A stretch of DNA of 64,000 nt from positions 203,759,455 through 203,823,454 of the forward strand of contig CM030366.1 of NCBI GenBank assembly GCA_017893485.1, given 5' to 3'. Below, one piece after another: positions 32,621-41,982 of this stretch. The translations under genes and the position numbers were made by a program. The notes below the pieces were generated by a model, which was not told where the DNA came from, ran no database searches, and was given only the letters and a program-made list of their open reading frames with translations. Position 1 is the first letter of the stretch. Each line of letters opens with the position of its first letter. This stretch comes from Hemerocallis citrina. Its lineage: Eukaryota; Streptophyta; Magnoliopsida; Asparagales; Asphodelaceae.

Positions 32621-35396
32621 GTGGGTCCCTCGGATTCTTTGCTCTCTCTCTCCCTCTCGATCTATGATTTCCAAGTCCCATTATATTACACCTATTGGCA
32701 TCTTTCCATTATTAGGGAAACAAAATTAAAAGCCTCTGTGAAGAGAACTTCTACATTGGGTGTTTTATCAATCTTCGGTTGCATAAAGATGATTACTAAT
32801 CTCCGTATGGTTTGTATACTGGATCCTCTCGATCTCTGATTTCCAACATTGGGGTCCCATATCAGAACAACTGAATTATACTCCTATTAAATAATTGTTA
32901 GAAATCTATACTTTCCATATGCAAATGTATCTATACTTTTAGAAATATATGTAGATATTTCCATAAATTAAACGAAAACATAAGAATTTGAGTTTATTCA
33001 TTCATTCTTCCGATCAGTTTACCCACTTGGTCATTAGTTAAGGTGGGTAAATGAGTTATATATGGTGGGCAATATCACTGAGAAGCTTGAGTTTATTATT
33101 CCTCAACACTACCACTTCTTAAGTTTTTTTAAATTCTAAAGTGGGCTTTTACCCAGCATAGTCTCCATGATACTTGATTTGTGGTAGTGGATTGTTCTTC
33201 TATGCCTAAATTGTTGTCGTTCAATTTCTTATATTATCATTTACTTTCGGTTATAGAGACATTGGCATGATGAAGCTTATGACTGCCTGTAGAAGACTGA
33301 GAACTGGTTCATATGAGTATACAAATAAGTTGATCTAATATGGATCCTAACCCTAACCCCCCTTGCCTTACTACTTGTGTTTAATAACAATGTAGTAATT
33401 AGGAAAACTAGCAGTGAGTTGTTGTGTTCACTTGCACATTTCATTTTATCAATTAGTATTTTTTGTCAGTATACTTACTTTTATAATATAATGAGTTTCT
33501 AATGTTAGATAATACTCCAATTATCGAGTTTAGGTATTGTGAAGCAAAACTGAAGTTATTCGCCATATCTTGAATAGTTTTAGTCCTACTGCCCTTGTTT
33601 CTGTCCTATTAAGTTAGATGACATAATATCAGTTTCTGAAACTAAGTTATATAGTTTCTGGGTTCCTTCTAGTTTCTGTGTGATGATGTTTTTGCTTGAA
33701 AGAACACGTGACCTAAATCACTGCCTCAGACAGATTAAACATGCCTAAAATTTATGGCAATTACGTTATGAAGGAATGGAAATGTAACTTTTTGATTGCT
33801 TAAGCAGAACTTATTTATTTTACGTTATATTCTTAACAGAGAAGAAAAGTGGATGAGGTTTGTGAAGGTTGTTAAGTTATTATGACCAAATGGACGATTA
33901 TGTCTAATAAGATCTTAGTATGTTAGGTCAAAAGTAGAATAAATGAAGCCAAAGTTAGGTCTCGCAAGTTGCGATGCTCTGCAAGTGTCAACTTTTGACA
34001 CGATAACTCATTAATCAAATCTGGTGCCGATATTAATCAAGGTGAGCATGTAGACGTAAGGAGAAATAATATTTTGATGTTATGTTGTTTTCGTCCTTTG
34101 AGTATAGGAGACGAGGACATCAGGTAACAATGTATGCAGTATGCTCTACCAGGATATGTCATTATGTAAAATATTTTGGTGATACCTAATCATAGTATAC
34201 TGTGAACATGCCTCAAGTCCTCACAACTCCATCAGTTTTATATTTATCCATAAAGAACCAGGTCAGGATGGCACAAATATACATTGTCAACACATAAACC
34301 CAAGAGTTTAAGTTGTTCCACCACATCATTAGTGGCATCATGAAAAAGAGTATCATGGTTTTAGACATATTAATAAAGATCTTTATCTAAATATGCATTT
34401 CCATTAGTTGTTTGCTCCTTTTTTCATTTTTTTTTTAAGAGAAAGTATGGGTAGAATCCATTAATTATGTTGCTAGTTGCCACATAAGAATGGGAGTATG
34501 ATTCGACTGGGGCGGAATGTTGAGCTACTACCTTATAACTAAAGTCATTCTGTGTCAAAGTGGCTAGTGGCTAGTGGCTAGTGACTAGTGACTAGTGAGA
34601 GAGTATATGGGCATAACATTTCTTTAAGAGTCAAAGAAGCATAATAGACATTGATTACAGTACATAGCAACTATTCATATGGTTATCATCACACTAAGTG
34701 CTATATGGAAAACACTTTCTGATTTTACAATCACTGTTCGATTGCTTACATTTCTAGGAGCCAAGTCATATGGTTATCATCACATTGAGGGCTATACGAG
34801 AAACCATGTCTGATTTACCAATCCCTGTCGACCCATTTCATATTACCTAAACCTTTTCCAATCAAATGGGTTGGCTATGATCCTTCAGATCTCTGCGGTC
34901 CATGAAAGAGGCAACAATTTAATGACCTGGTGTCAGCCATCATCACTCTGAACCCAATTGTTGCCATTTAAACAGGGAAGTGCTTGCGTGACCAAGTGGT
35001 GTCCTCCAATTCTCCTGGACATCATGAAATCTATGAAAGAAACAAAATACCTTTTCATTGAGCAATCAGTACAATTACAAAGGAATAGATATTTTTTTTT
35101 AGAAGTTTTAGAGCCATAGTTTATCAGTATTAAACATTTGTCAATGATCTTGCAGTAAGTTTCTACCATTTCTGTAGAGATACATATATTTATATCAATC
35201 AAAGGATAAAGGTTGCTATGAGAGTACAGTTGTTAAAAAAAAAAAAAAAAAAAAAAAACATGGAAAAAGTTGTTATTGACAATACAAGAAGGTGAGATGG
35301 ATGGCAGCAGAAAACTATTTGCAAAATATAATCTTCATTTGCTAAACATCTTATTTAGATGCTTTATTTCAGCCCTTCCACCTTGATTGATCAAAG

Positions 35397-35447
<51 letters not shown>

Positions 35448-36040
35448 AAAATTCAGTATGAAGACCTTAAGTTTTTCATGTGTTCTATAGGTTACCAACT
35501 CATGTTGGTTTTGATATGTTCTTCATGTTCACAATTGAGATTATATTCCAATTTTTGTCTTAAGCATGATCAGCTATCACCTTTTGAGTTGGTAGATTGA
35601 TACAAGTACCTTCAACCCTCACTAAAACATCAGTGTGGATGTGGTTCAGGGTCTTTCACGTGGTGCCAAAGCAACCCAGGTCCGAATCCCACTGGGTGTG
35701 CATATTTAGCATGGAGTTTAGAAATATTATATACTGATACACATAGCTAGGTCGAGGTCAACTATTTGATGGGTGTGCTACCTGTAGGGGGCATCTTTAG
35801 AATACAAGTGCAAAACCTTCAACCCTCACTACACCTTTTGAATTTTGGTGTAGACTATCATGTAGATACCATGCAATTCTTACAGTATGTGTATGTTTGA
35901 TCATCCTTCCTCCAGATTGATGTTAGCTTCAGTGGTTGCACGGTACAGTTGAAAGTTGTGCTGGCAAATACACTAACGTTTAGAGTTTTAACAGATTCAA
36001 CAATCTTAAATTCAGTCTATGTGAGTGTAACTATATTGTC
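32621..36040 (+). other. Element Y non-coding interior with simple repeats
   Basis: Mostly AT-rich sequence without recognised exons, likely captured intron or flank. Notable simple repeats: six to seven 'ctagtg(g/a)' units at 34560-34600, (A)23 at 35236-35258 and (TA) at about 35399-35444. A 'ggtccgaatcccac' near 35671 resembles a tRNA B box and may mark an old SINE. Confidence 0.55.
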
Positions 36041-36815
36041 GATTGAGAAAATGCTAAGAAGTGTTGAGTACTTCGATATGACACCTGCTCGTACTCATTT
36101 TGACAGTAGTATCATTCTCAAAAAGAATGAAGGTTTACCTGTAGAACAGCATAAATACTCTCAAATGATAGGTTCTCTTATGTATATAACAAATAGAACT
36201 AGACCTGATATTACAGTTGCTGTTGGGAAACTTAGTAGATATACTAGTAACCCAAACCGGTCACATTGGTCAGCAATAGAAGGAGTATTTAGATATCTTA
36301 AGGGTACTATAGATTACAAACCTCATTATTCTAGACACCCTGATATCATAAGGTTACTCAGATGCAAACTGGGTAACTGACTCACATGTCGTGAAATCCA
36401 CAACTGGATTTATCTTTACCTTAGGAGGTGCTGCAATCTCCTGGGGTTCATGTAAACAACCATCTTAGCTAGAAGTACTATGGATTCTGAAATGATAGCT
36501 TTGGACACTACTTGTACAGAAGCTGAATGGCTTGGAAATTTGATTATGCATATACATGTTACTAATATTCCTGTTCCTGTTATTTCCATAAACTGTGATA
36601 ATAAATCTGTTATAGAACTACTAAAGCATGATTCTGTGAATGCTAAGATGAACAGGCACATGCAGCTGCGCTTCAAGTCAATCAAGAGCCTATTAGGCAA
36701 ATATGTGGTTCTTGACTATATAAAGTCAGAAAAGAACCTTGCAGACCACTTGACAAAAGGTCTGTCTAGGACGTTGATCCTAGAATCATCGAGGGGGATG
36801 GGGTTAAGCCCATAA
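36041..36815 (+). pseudogene. Copia reverse transcriptase end and RNase H (element Y)
   Basis: It reads YFDMTPARTHFDSS, QHKYSQMIGSLMYITNRTRP, ITVAVGKLSRYTSNPNRSHW, GVFRYLKGTIDY, then after a frameshift near 36360 EMIALDTTCTEAEWLGNL, SINCDNKSVIELLKHD and KNLADHLTKGLSRTL. These are the connection and RNase H landmarks of Ty1/copia. The catalytic RT core upstream is absent, so this is a vestige in an otherwise gene-carrying element. Confidence 0.88.
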
Positions 36816-37440
36816 GTAAGTCACCAGCAGTGGCAACCCAACCGAGTCTGACTGGAGATCCCAAGAAGCCGGTTCAATGGGTAGAAACAAGCTGGACTTC
36901 GGTGACTTTTATGGAACACTGACTCAGAGATTAAAATCTCATAAATTAATGCCCAGGTGGCTGTACGAGGTTGTACAATGATATCCCATCCCTATGGTGA
37001 CAGTGTTCCTGTGTGATCTGGTTAGGATGAGTTCTAAACTCTTAATAGGTCCAAACATTATTATGTAGGGTTGACTCCGATCACCAACCCTTTGAGGACT
37101 TACCTATATGAGAGGTCGTGAAGGCCGCGACTATGGGACAGGGCGATCCCAGACAACTCTCATGAATATGGAAAAAGAGCGCATGGCCATTCAAAAGCGC
37201 CACCCGATAGACCCAAGAACCTCTAGCGTACTATGTGTGTTATTTTCTGAATCTGAGTCAAGAAGTCTGATTCAAGGCATAGTCCATCAAGCACTTCTTC
37301 AGACAAAGACAATAGTCACTACGTGAGATTCAAGGCTGTAGTCCATCTCATCTATGCATAGTATACTCTTGCCCAGAACTTCTCCATCATTATTCTTTTG
37401 TTATCTCTGTCTTCGGATCTTGGTTTTGGGGGGGGGGGAT
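36816..37440 (+). mobile_element. 3' untranslated region and polypurine tract of element Y
   Basis: Non-coding copia tail ending in GGGGGGGGGGAT (37428-37440) directly before the 3' LTR. Confidence 0.75.
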
Positions 37441-37848
37441 TGTTGGCCTTTTGGTCAAAACCAAGCTCCTCCTTTCCTTGCTTTTAGTCCCACATCGGTT
37501 GGGAGATGTGCCTTGTGTGTGGGATCAGCCCATATATACTCTAATCTTCTCTTCCCTTAAGACAACTGAAAATTGTTTTCCCACATAACTCCTCCTCTCC
37601 TTCATCTGGGCAAGGCTAAGTTCGGGTCAATCTCTCGATGTTGTGTGCGGCAGCGAGACGCCGGTGATACCGGGGGTTTTACCACTAGGAGCATCTGCGA
37701 AAAGTCTGCACATAAGACCGCAGATCAACTCTTAGGGCAGTGCGCTCCGCGCGACTTCCCCATAGGCCGGTAACTCTGTTCTTATTTATTTTTAATTTGT
37801 TATCTTGGGTTGCAGAAAATCAAAGATTCGAGGGTAATTTATATAACA
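37441..37848 (+). repeat. 3' LTR of element Y
   Basis: 408 bp. One visible difference from the 5' LTR. Followed by the second TGGGC. Confidence 0.95.
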
Positions 37849-38027
37849 TGGGCACCATTACTTAATGTTGAATCCTTAGAAGAATCAATAGAATCTTTCA
37901 AATTGTGATCTTCTGGAATAATTTTAGATAAAGGTGCAACTGTTAAATCAAAATTTTCTTGGATGAGGACTGCACACACCACGATACCAATTGAAATTGT
38001 GATTAGTGAACTAATACATTCCATGAC
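37849..38027 (-). pseudogene. Element X captured segment of unknown origin
   Basis: The minus strand continues open after the deacetylase piece (FDLTVAPLSKIIPEDHNLK, DSIDSSKDSTLSNGA). I recognise no family; it may be part of a seventh captured gene. It is interrupted by element Y and would continue at 31559. Confidence 0.4.
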
Positions 38028-38176
38028 TGCAGCAAACCTAACAGAAACTGAAATTATGTCAGGATTGTAAGCCTCAGCTAATGGAATTAACACATGATCC
38101 CAAGCAGCAACATAGTGTGCATCTCCACATTGCCCGTGCTCCCAAGGAAAATTATATTATATCCTGCACCTCTGTC
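38028..38176 (-). pseudogene. Captured histone deacetylase (class II) fragment
   Basis: Across one frame change the minus strand reads DRGAGYNII, FPWEHGQCGDAHYVAAWDHV and LIPLAEAYNPDIISVS. Plant HDA5/HDA15/HDA18-like enzymes carry GxGYNINVPWENGxCGDADY and a following NPDxIxVSAGFDA at this place. It is a small part of the catalytic domain and encodes no working enzyme. Confidence 0.75.
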
Positions 38177-38177
38177 A

Positions 38178-38247
38178 ATTTCCTTTAGGTGATGATAAGT
38201 TTCAGTACCCATCTGCATAGCATCCTCAAAGCTATGTGCACCCGTTG
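38178..38247 (-). pseudogene. Captured enolase fragment
   Basis: The minus strand encodes TGAHSFEDAMQMGTETYHHL and KEI. Enolases have GAxSFxEAxxMGxExYHxLK in the N-terminal part of the barrel domain. About 23 codons only, joined directly to the deacetylase piece on one side and the sterol-enzyme piece on the other. Confidence 0.72.
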
Positions 38248-38284
38248 AAAGAATCATGATCCTTTGTAGAAAAACTTGGCTGTA

Positions 38285-38655
38285 AAGGATGACTGACACC
38301 AGCAGTCTGAGTTTCACCGTGGATGGGATAAAACTTATTCCAGAGAGCATAAACCAGTGAGACATTGGAAACCAGGTCAGCTCAAATAGTTCAACAAGAA
38401 GCAAGGCAAGCTTGACAGGAAGTTGAAGATATGGCCTTTGATATCCGAAGCTTCCTAATATTGTAGAGTTCAACTCCCAAAAGTTCACTGGTACAAGGTT
38501 TGTGAGGACAAATTGCTTTCCAACAACTGAAATTGCATCACTTATGATGATAAACTTTTCCCATGCTGATTTTGTTTTGGCCACAAGAAAGGGAACTAAG
38601 CGTTCATCGCCAAGTCCAAACGGATTGCTATGGCGCAACCCACAAGTGGATAGGT
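38285..38655 (-). pseudogene. Captured 3-beta-hydroxysteroid dehydrogenase/decarboxylase fragment
   Basis: The minus strand encodes CGLRHSNPFGLGDERLVPFL, then GKQFVLTNLVPVNFWEL and LGSFGYQRPYLQLPVKLALL. Plant sterol 4-alpha-carboxylate 3-dehydrogenases show a GLRPSxxFGPGD...LVPxLV segment and a later FxITNxxPxxFWEFxxxLxxGLGYxRP segment with the same spacing logic. Part of the domain between them is missing. The match is by motif only and is the least certain of the larger captured pieces. Confidence 0.68.
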
Positions 38656-38725
38656 CACCCCTAACATCAACATTCAAGATCAACAGCTATGCCTGAGCTC
38701 GCAAATCATTCAGAAGATCCATAAA

Positions 38726-39003
38726 CTGGAGTTTTCCTCTTAACTCAACAGCTTGCAAGTCATCCTTGAACTCAAGGTTCCATATTGAGCGCCAACTCCC
38801 AATGCAGTAATTTTGTGGACTAAATCTTGATGTAGATATCACCACCGTGAACTCAAAGTCAGCTTCAGGCCCTTCAAATTCTTTTCCTTTCGTGCAATAG
38901 GCAGAACAGGTTCCTTTGGGATTAGCTTCACCAGCATACTCAGAAAACTCATAATCCAAGGCCCATAAAACTCTTCAATATAGGAAGATGGAAGCTCATC
39001 ATC
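38726..39003 (-). pseudogene. Captured F-actin capping protein alpha fragment
   Basis: The minus strand encodes DDELPSSYIEEF, a frame change, ALDYEFSEYAGEANPKGTCS, AYCTKGKEFEGPEADFEFTV, SPQNYCIGSWRSIWNLEF and KDDLQAVELRGKLQ. This is the conserved central part of CapZ alpha, which caps actin barbed ends. About 90 codons run without any intron-like interruption, which suggests a spliced-RNA source. Confidence 0.9.
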
Positions 39004-39170
39004 ATTAAACATTTGATATGTATTCCTATCGCTCAGCAATAATTTGAATGCCCACTTGCTCTGAAAATCTTCAAGTTGTACAATAACCTGTGGCCAACGC
39101 GCAAAAACAGCTTCCATGAACTCATTACAGGAAGCACTCTTTGAGGATTTATTCCAGCATACTTGCAAAG
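39004..39170 (-). pseudogene. Captured NAD-malic enzyme fragment
   Basis: The minus strand encodes KYAGINPQRVLPVM and then, in another frame, FMEAVFARWPQVIVQLEDFQ, SKWAFKLL and NTYQMFND. Malic enzymes have AGINPxRVLPVxLDVGTNN and, about 40 residues later, DEFMxAVxxRWPxxIVQFEDF...NTYRMFNDDxQGT. The intervening residues are deleted. The piece passes into capping protein at MFND/DELPSS. Confidence 0.87.
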
Positions 39171-39350
39171 ATGAACGGAACACTCACTTAATGTAGGACA
39201 GAGGACTACAAGCTCTGCCTCAAAATCAGCAATGGTTTGTCGCAGCTGAGCTCTAGTCATGTTTGCATAATCAACTTTTTTTCGTATAAATCTCAAGACA
39301 TTCATGTTCTACCTCAAGAAGCATTCTATCCCTTTCAACATCAGGTTCTC
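39171..39350 (-). pseudogene. Captured MAP65-like fragment
   Basis: The minus strand encodes EPDVERDRMLLEVEHECLEI, YTKKVDYANMTRAQLRQTIA and DFEAELVVLCPTLSE. Plant 65-kDa microtubule-associated proteins have ERDxMLLELEQECLxVYxRKV...RAQLxQxxADxEAEL near the N-terminus. About 60 codons without an intron-like break, joined directly to the malic-enzyme piece. Confidence 0.8.
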
Positions 39351-39889
39351 CAAGTTTATTTGTTCTATTGCTCTCATCTACAAGCTCACACTTATTATTC
39401 TTGAACACAAGTATATCAAACTTCAAGTGTTGCAAAAAATTTGATTGAACGACATTTTCTCACATAGGAGGAGTCATCCATTGAGCACTACTTTGTCATG
39501 ATTAAGTATTAGAACTTCCAATTTTGTCTTATTGACATTTCGTTGAACATACAATAGACGCTGAAGATAAGGCAGTTGTATCTTTGAAGCATTGTCACGT
39601 ACACTTGGTAGCTGATCAACAGATGTTGTTCAAGCTCTTTTAACTCCTTTTGTGGGTTCTTCATTGATGAAAAACTTGGTGCTGCCACTTTCAGTAGACT
39701 TTTTAAGCTGAACTTCCTCTATTTTCTCCACCTTAACTACCGATTCAACCACTCCAACACTCTCTACATTACCAACAACAACTGCATCTTCATGAAAGTC
39801 ATTCTTCTAAAAAGTGTGCTCACCTCATTCTGACTCAATTCTGACAAAACTCCCATGCAATCTTCAATTTCAGTAGGGGAATCAGATAA
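39351..39889 (-). pseudogene. Element X sequence between gag and captured genes
   Basis: Degraded sequence with short Lys/Glu/Ser-rich frames, probably the C-terminal part of gag. No domain recognised. Confidence 0.4.
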
Positions 39890-40373
39890 TCAACTCTTCT
39901 AAGAATACTGGCCACGAGATGTCATGAATGCGGGGTTTAATATGTCTATGGTACCACAGAGTTGCACTCCCACTTAAACCCAACCAAGCATATTTCAATT
40001 TCTCTGCATCAAATTCAAAGAAGTGTTAGGCTCCACATCTCCAATTTTTTGGATCTCCTTCTTTAAAACTTGGTAACTTCACCTTTTTAAATTTTGGAAA
40101 CTTCATCTTAATTGGAGCCCTATACATGGTTCCACCACCACCACACACTTTTGAATTAACAGAGACGAGGTTAGGGTTAGTTACCTCGCTGATCGGAATC
40201 TGAGGAGGAGTGATCGGGTACATAGGATTTGGCTGTTGTAACATCGACATCATCACATCCATTCTTGATGATGTCACCCCAAATTTCTCTTCCATTTTGA
40301 TCGACATCGCCTCCAATTGTTCATTGAGGTAATCGAGCTGCTTCTCCATTGAATTCATCTCTCGCTTCAACAA
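39890..40373 (-). pseudogene. Partial gypsy gag of element X
   Basis: It starts MLKREMNSMEKQLDYLNEQL (coiled coil) and reaches MKFPKFKKVKLPSFKEGDPK, then after a frameshift FEFDAEKLKYAWLGLSGSAT and LWYHRHIKPRIHDISWPVFL. The order coiled coil, basic FPKF line, then a W-rich helical segment fits gag of plant Ty3/gypsy elements. It is broken by at least one frameshift and a stop. Confidence 0.72.
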
Positions 40374-40438
40374 TCATATCTCCTCCCTTACCTTCGACAT
40401 GCCTCCAACGTCTCGCGAGTCGCCGTCTGTGAAAGCCA

Positions 40439-40450
40439 GCTCTGATACCA
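40439..40450 (-). other. Primer-binding site of element X
   Basis: The minus strand has TGGTATCAGAGC three bases inside the 5' LTR, complementary to initiator Met tRNA. Confidence 0.85.
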
Positions 40451-40453
40451 CCT

Positions 40454-40867
40454 AGTCAGGGACTGGAATCCTGACCCAACCTGATTTTGTCATGAATGAG
40501 GTAATTGAAGAACTAGGATTAGATAAGAGAAGATTTGGGAAAGAAACTTTAGTTGATTTTTATTGATAATCCAAAAAAAGTTATTACAAGTTGGGATTTA
40601 TAGGAGGGAAAGGTGGCAGTTACGTTACAAGACAACGGAATTACAAGACATGTGCAAAGCACACTATTACTACTTGCCACAACTCTTCCCGCCACTACCC
40701 ATTCAAACTAAAAGTGTGTAACGTACGTAAAAACAAAAACATATACAAAGCTAAAACTGATACTGTGCAACAGCAAGTAGCAGCAGTAATGTCAGCGATG
40801 GGTCTCTTATTACTCCGACACCTTGATGATCATTCGATGGTTGCAGGTAACTCCAGCGTCCCTGAAA
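40454..40867 (-). repeat. 5' LTR of element X
   Basis: About 414 bp, homologous to 30634-31060. Its first bases on the minus strand are TTTCAGGGAC where the 3' LTR has TGGCAGGGAT, so the terminal TG is mutated. Confidence 0.85.
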
Positions 40868-41027
40868 CCTTGGGCGTTCCGAGCGTATTGAAGAGCCTCT
40901 TGAATGTCGATATGGCAGTGTTGATCTGGAAGACCCCGACGGCCACCACCTAGATCGGATCCTGCCGCCTCCCTCCGTTCATCTGACCCGTTAACGGCCG
41001 ACCCGCTTCCAAATCCTGAAAGCTCAT
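40868..41027 (-). pseudogene. Syntaxin pseudogene exon 1, 5' piece with premature stop
   Basis: From ATG at 41025-41027 it reads MSFQDLEAGRPLTGQMNGGR, RQDPI, TAG at 40950-40952, then VVAVGVFQINTAISTFKRLF and NTLGTPK. SYP2 proteins have Gln at the stop position, so CAG to TAG is the simplest change. It ends at the CAAGG duplication made by element X. Confidence 0.93.
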
Positions 41028-41152
41028 AATTTTCCTGGTCGAATATTCCTCTCCTCCTTCTCTTCTTGATTTCGAAACCCTAGTTTTGAATTAGGGGATT
41101 TTTGTTTGTGGTACTCCTAAACAAAGCATGTTTGTTGAAGTAGGGTTGTGCA
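41028..41152 (-). promoter_or_regulatory. Syntaxin 5' UTR
   Basis: Homologous to 50365-50450 beside the second exon-1 scrap ('ctcctc...tctcttcttgatt...gaaaccctagttttgaa'). The left limit is set by the start codon. The transcription start is not identifiable. Confidence 0.65.
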
Positions 41153-41430
41153 ACTCCTGTTGGATGTATATGTATATTCTCTATATAATAGGATAATATT
41201 GTGTATATTGTTCTATGGGGCAACACGGGTTTACACGTGTTATGTATTAATTATTGGAACGGGTTGAGTGGGCTAAAAGCCCAGTACCCTAAACCCAGTC
41301 TAATCTCTTTATAAGCTGGTCTAGAGATAGTGCTCTGTGATATTCCAATACTGATAAGCAGGGTATAATATCTTAAGCGGCTAGAGATTAACCATAACCC
41401 TAATTTCCCCAAATCAGTATTAACAACTCC
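41153..41430. repeat. Solo LTR with target duplication ACTCC
   Basis: TGTTGGATGTATATG...TCAGTATTAACA (41158-41425, 268 bp) is flanked by ACTCC at 41153-41157 and 41426-41430. It contains a TATA-like 'ctctttataagc'. No internal region, so it is the usual product of LTR-LTR recombination. Confidence 0.85.
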
Positions 41431-41470
41431 GAGGGACCAAATTAAAGTAACATCTCTTCCTGCGTGTTTC

Positions 41471-41640
41471 CTATCCAATTTCAATCCCACATAGCTTCTT
41501 AAACCACCTCCACCACATTAATGCATCATCTCTTAGGAAATACACAGAGAATTCTATATAGTGTCTTTCGTCGATTAACTGAGTGTCGAAGTGATGCTCT
41601 AAATGGAAGATACAGTTACCGATATCCCTATTGCCTAGGG
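41471..41640 (-). pseudogene. Gypsy gag fragment
   Basis: The minus strand reads CIFHLEHHFDTQLIDERHYI, EFSVYFLRDDALMWWRWFK. The W-rich end is typical of retrotransposon gag. It probably continues the gag at 48586-48960, from which it is separated by the LTR insertion between. Confidence 0.6.
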
Positions 41641-41649
41641 ATCTATAGT

Positions 41650-41982
41650 TTGGTATACTTTGGAAAGATAGAGTGTGATCTGGATAAAAATAGAACAAAA
41701 TCAAGATCGTTCAAATCAGGCACAAATTTTAAAACTCTAAGACGTAAAACGATAAATTTTAGCAAATACAGGTCCGACAGGAAGAGCTAGGCTACTTTCA
41801 AGCCCATCGATACGATTCGGCCTGCAAGGGCGACTACCAAAGAAGTCCTAATGCAAAGGACTCCAGGTTCATCTGAAGAACCCAGTTTGTACCCCTGTCT
41901 CTATGGGGTAATCACTTCTATCTTTCCATGCATAAGAGAAAGTTTGAAAACTCTATCTCTTCCTCAAGAGAATATAAATCAC
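41650..41982 (+). repeat. Gypsy LTR W, left part
   Basis: Related to the element-Z LTR ('gtgtgatctggataaaaatagaac' against 'gtgtgatatgggtaaaaatagaac'). Its continuation is at 48183, the copia element lying between. The left edge is approximate. Confidence 0.6.

Larger units (their letters stand above)
31555..37853 (+). mobile_element. Young Ty1/copia element Y with captured Alfin-like exon
   Basis: 31560-37848 is flanked by TGGGC at 31555-31559 and 37849-37853. The two 408-bp LTRs differ at a single base that I can see (31841 G, 37722 A), so insertion is recent. Inside: a captured Alfin-like exon near the 5' end, about 3.4 kb of non-coding sequence, the end of RT with RNase H, and a G-rich polypurine tract before the 3' LTR. 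No gag, protease or integrase was recognised, so it is non-autonomous. Confidence 0.9.
30634..40867 (-). mobile_element. Gypsy-type element X with six captured host gene fragments
   Basis: LTRs at 30634-31060 and 40454-40867 are flanked by target duplication CAAGG (plus strand CCTTG at 30629-30633 and 40868-40872), inside syntaxin exon 1. On the minus strand the order is LTR, primer site TGGTATCAGAGC, partial gag, then fragments of MAP65, NAD-malic enzyme, capping protein alpha, sterol 3-beta-HSD/decarboxylase, enolase and histone deacetylase, all in sense with the element, then a 3' tail, polypurine tract and LTR. Without the later insertion Y it is about 3.9 kb. No protease, RT or integrase was seen, so it must have moved by enzymes supplied in trans. 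Confidence 0.85.
97..41027 (-). pseudogene. SYP2-type syntaxin (Qa-SNARE) pseudogene, whole locus
   Basis: Exons on the minus strand, read from high to low coordinate, spell a plant SYP21/22/23-like syntaxin. This is a Qa-SNARE of vacuolar and pre-vacuolar membrane fusion. Exon 1 gives MSFQDLEAGR and VFQINTAISTFKRL, exon 2 RLHIGQLVKDTAS, exon 3 [20 protein letters not shown], exon 4 DKSPKQRAMLVES, and exon 5 LLLDNEI and EIQEIQQQIGEVNEI. Exons 1 to 4 keep phase across every junction with GT-AG borders. The rest of the SNARE motif and the membrane anchor would lie left of base 1. It is disabled by a TAG at codon 26, an LTR element inside exon 1, and frame loss in exon 5. Intron 1 has grown to about 18.8 kb and intron 4 to about 9.1 kb through transposons. 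The family call is firm; the exact paralogue is not resolved. Confidence 0.88.

Noticed and set aside
35640..35830. tRNA-derived SINE in element Y
   Set aside because: Only a B-box-like stretch was seen; no clear A box, tail or target duplication.
41586..41592. AAGTG as the left target duplication of LTR W, matching AAGTG at 48586-48590
   Set aside because: It would place about 60 bases of good gag coding sequence inside the LTR, so the match is probably chance.
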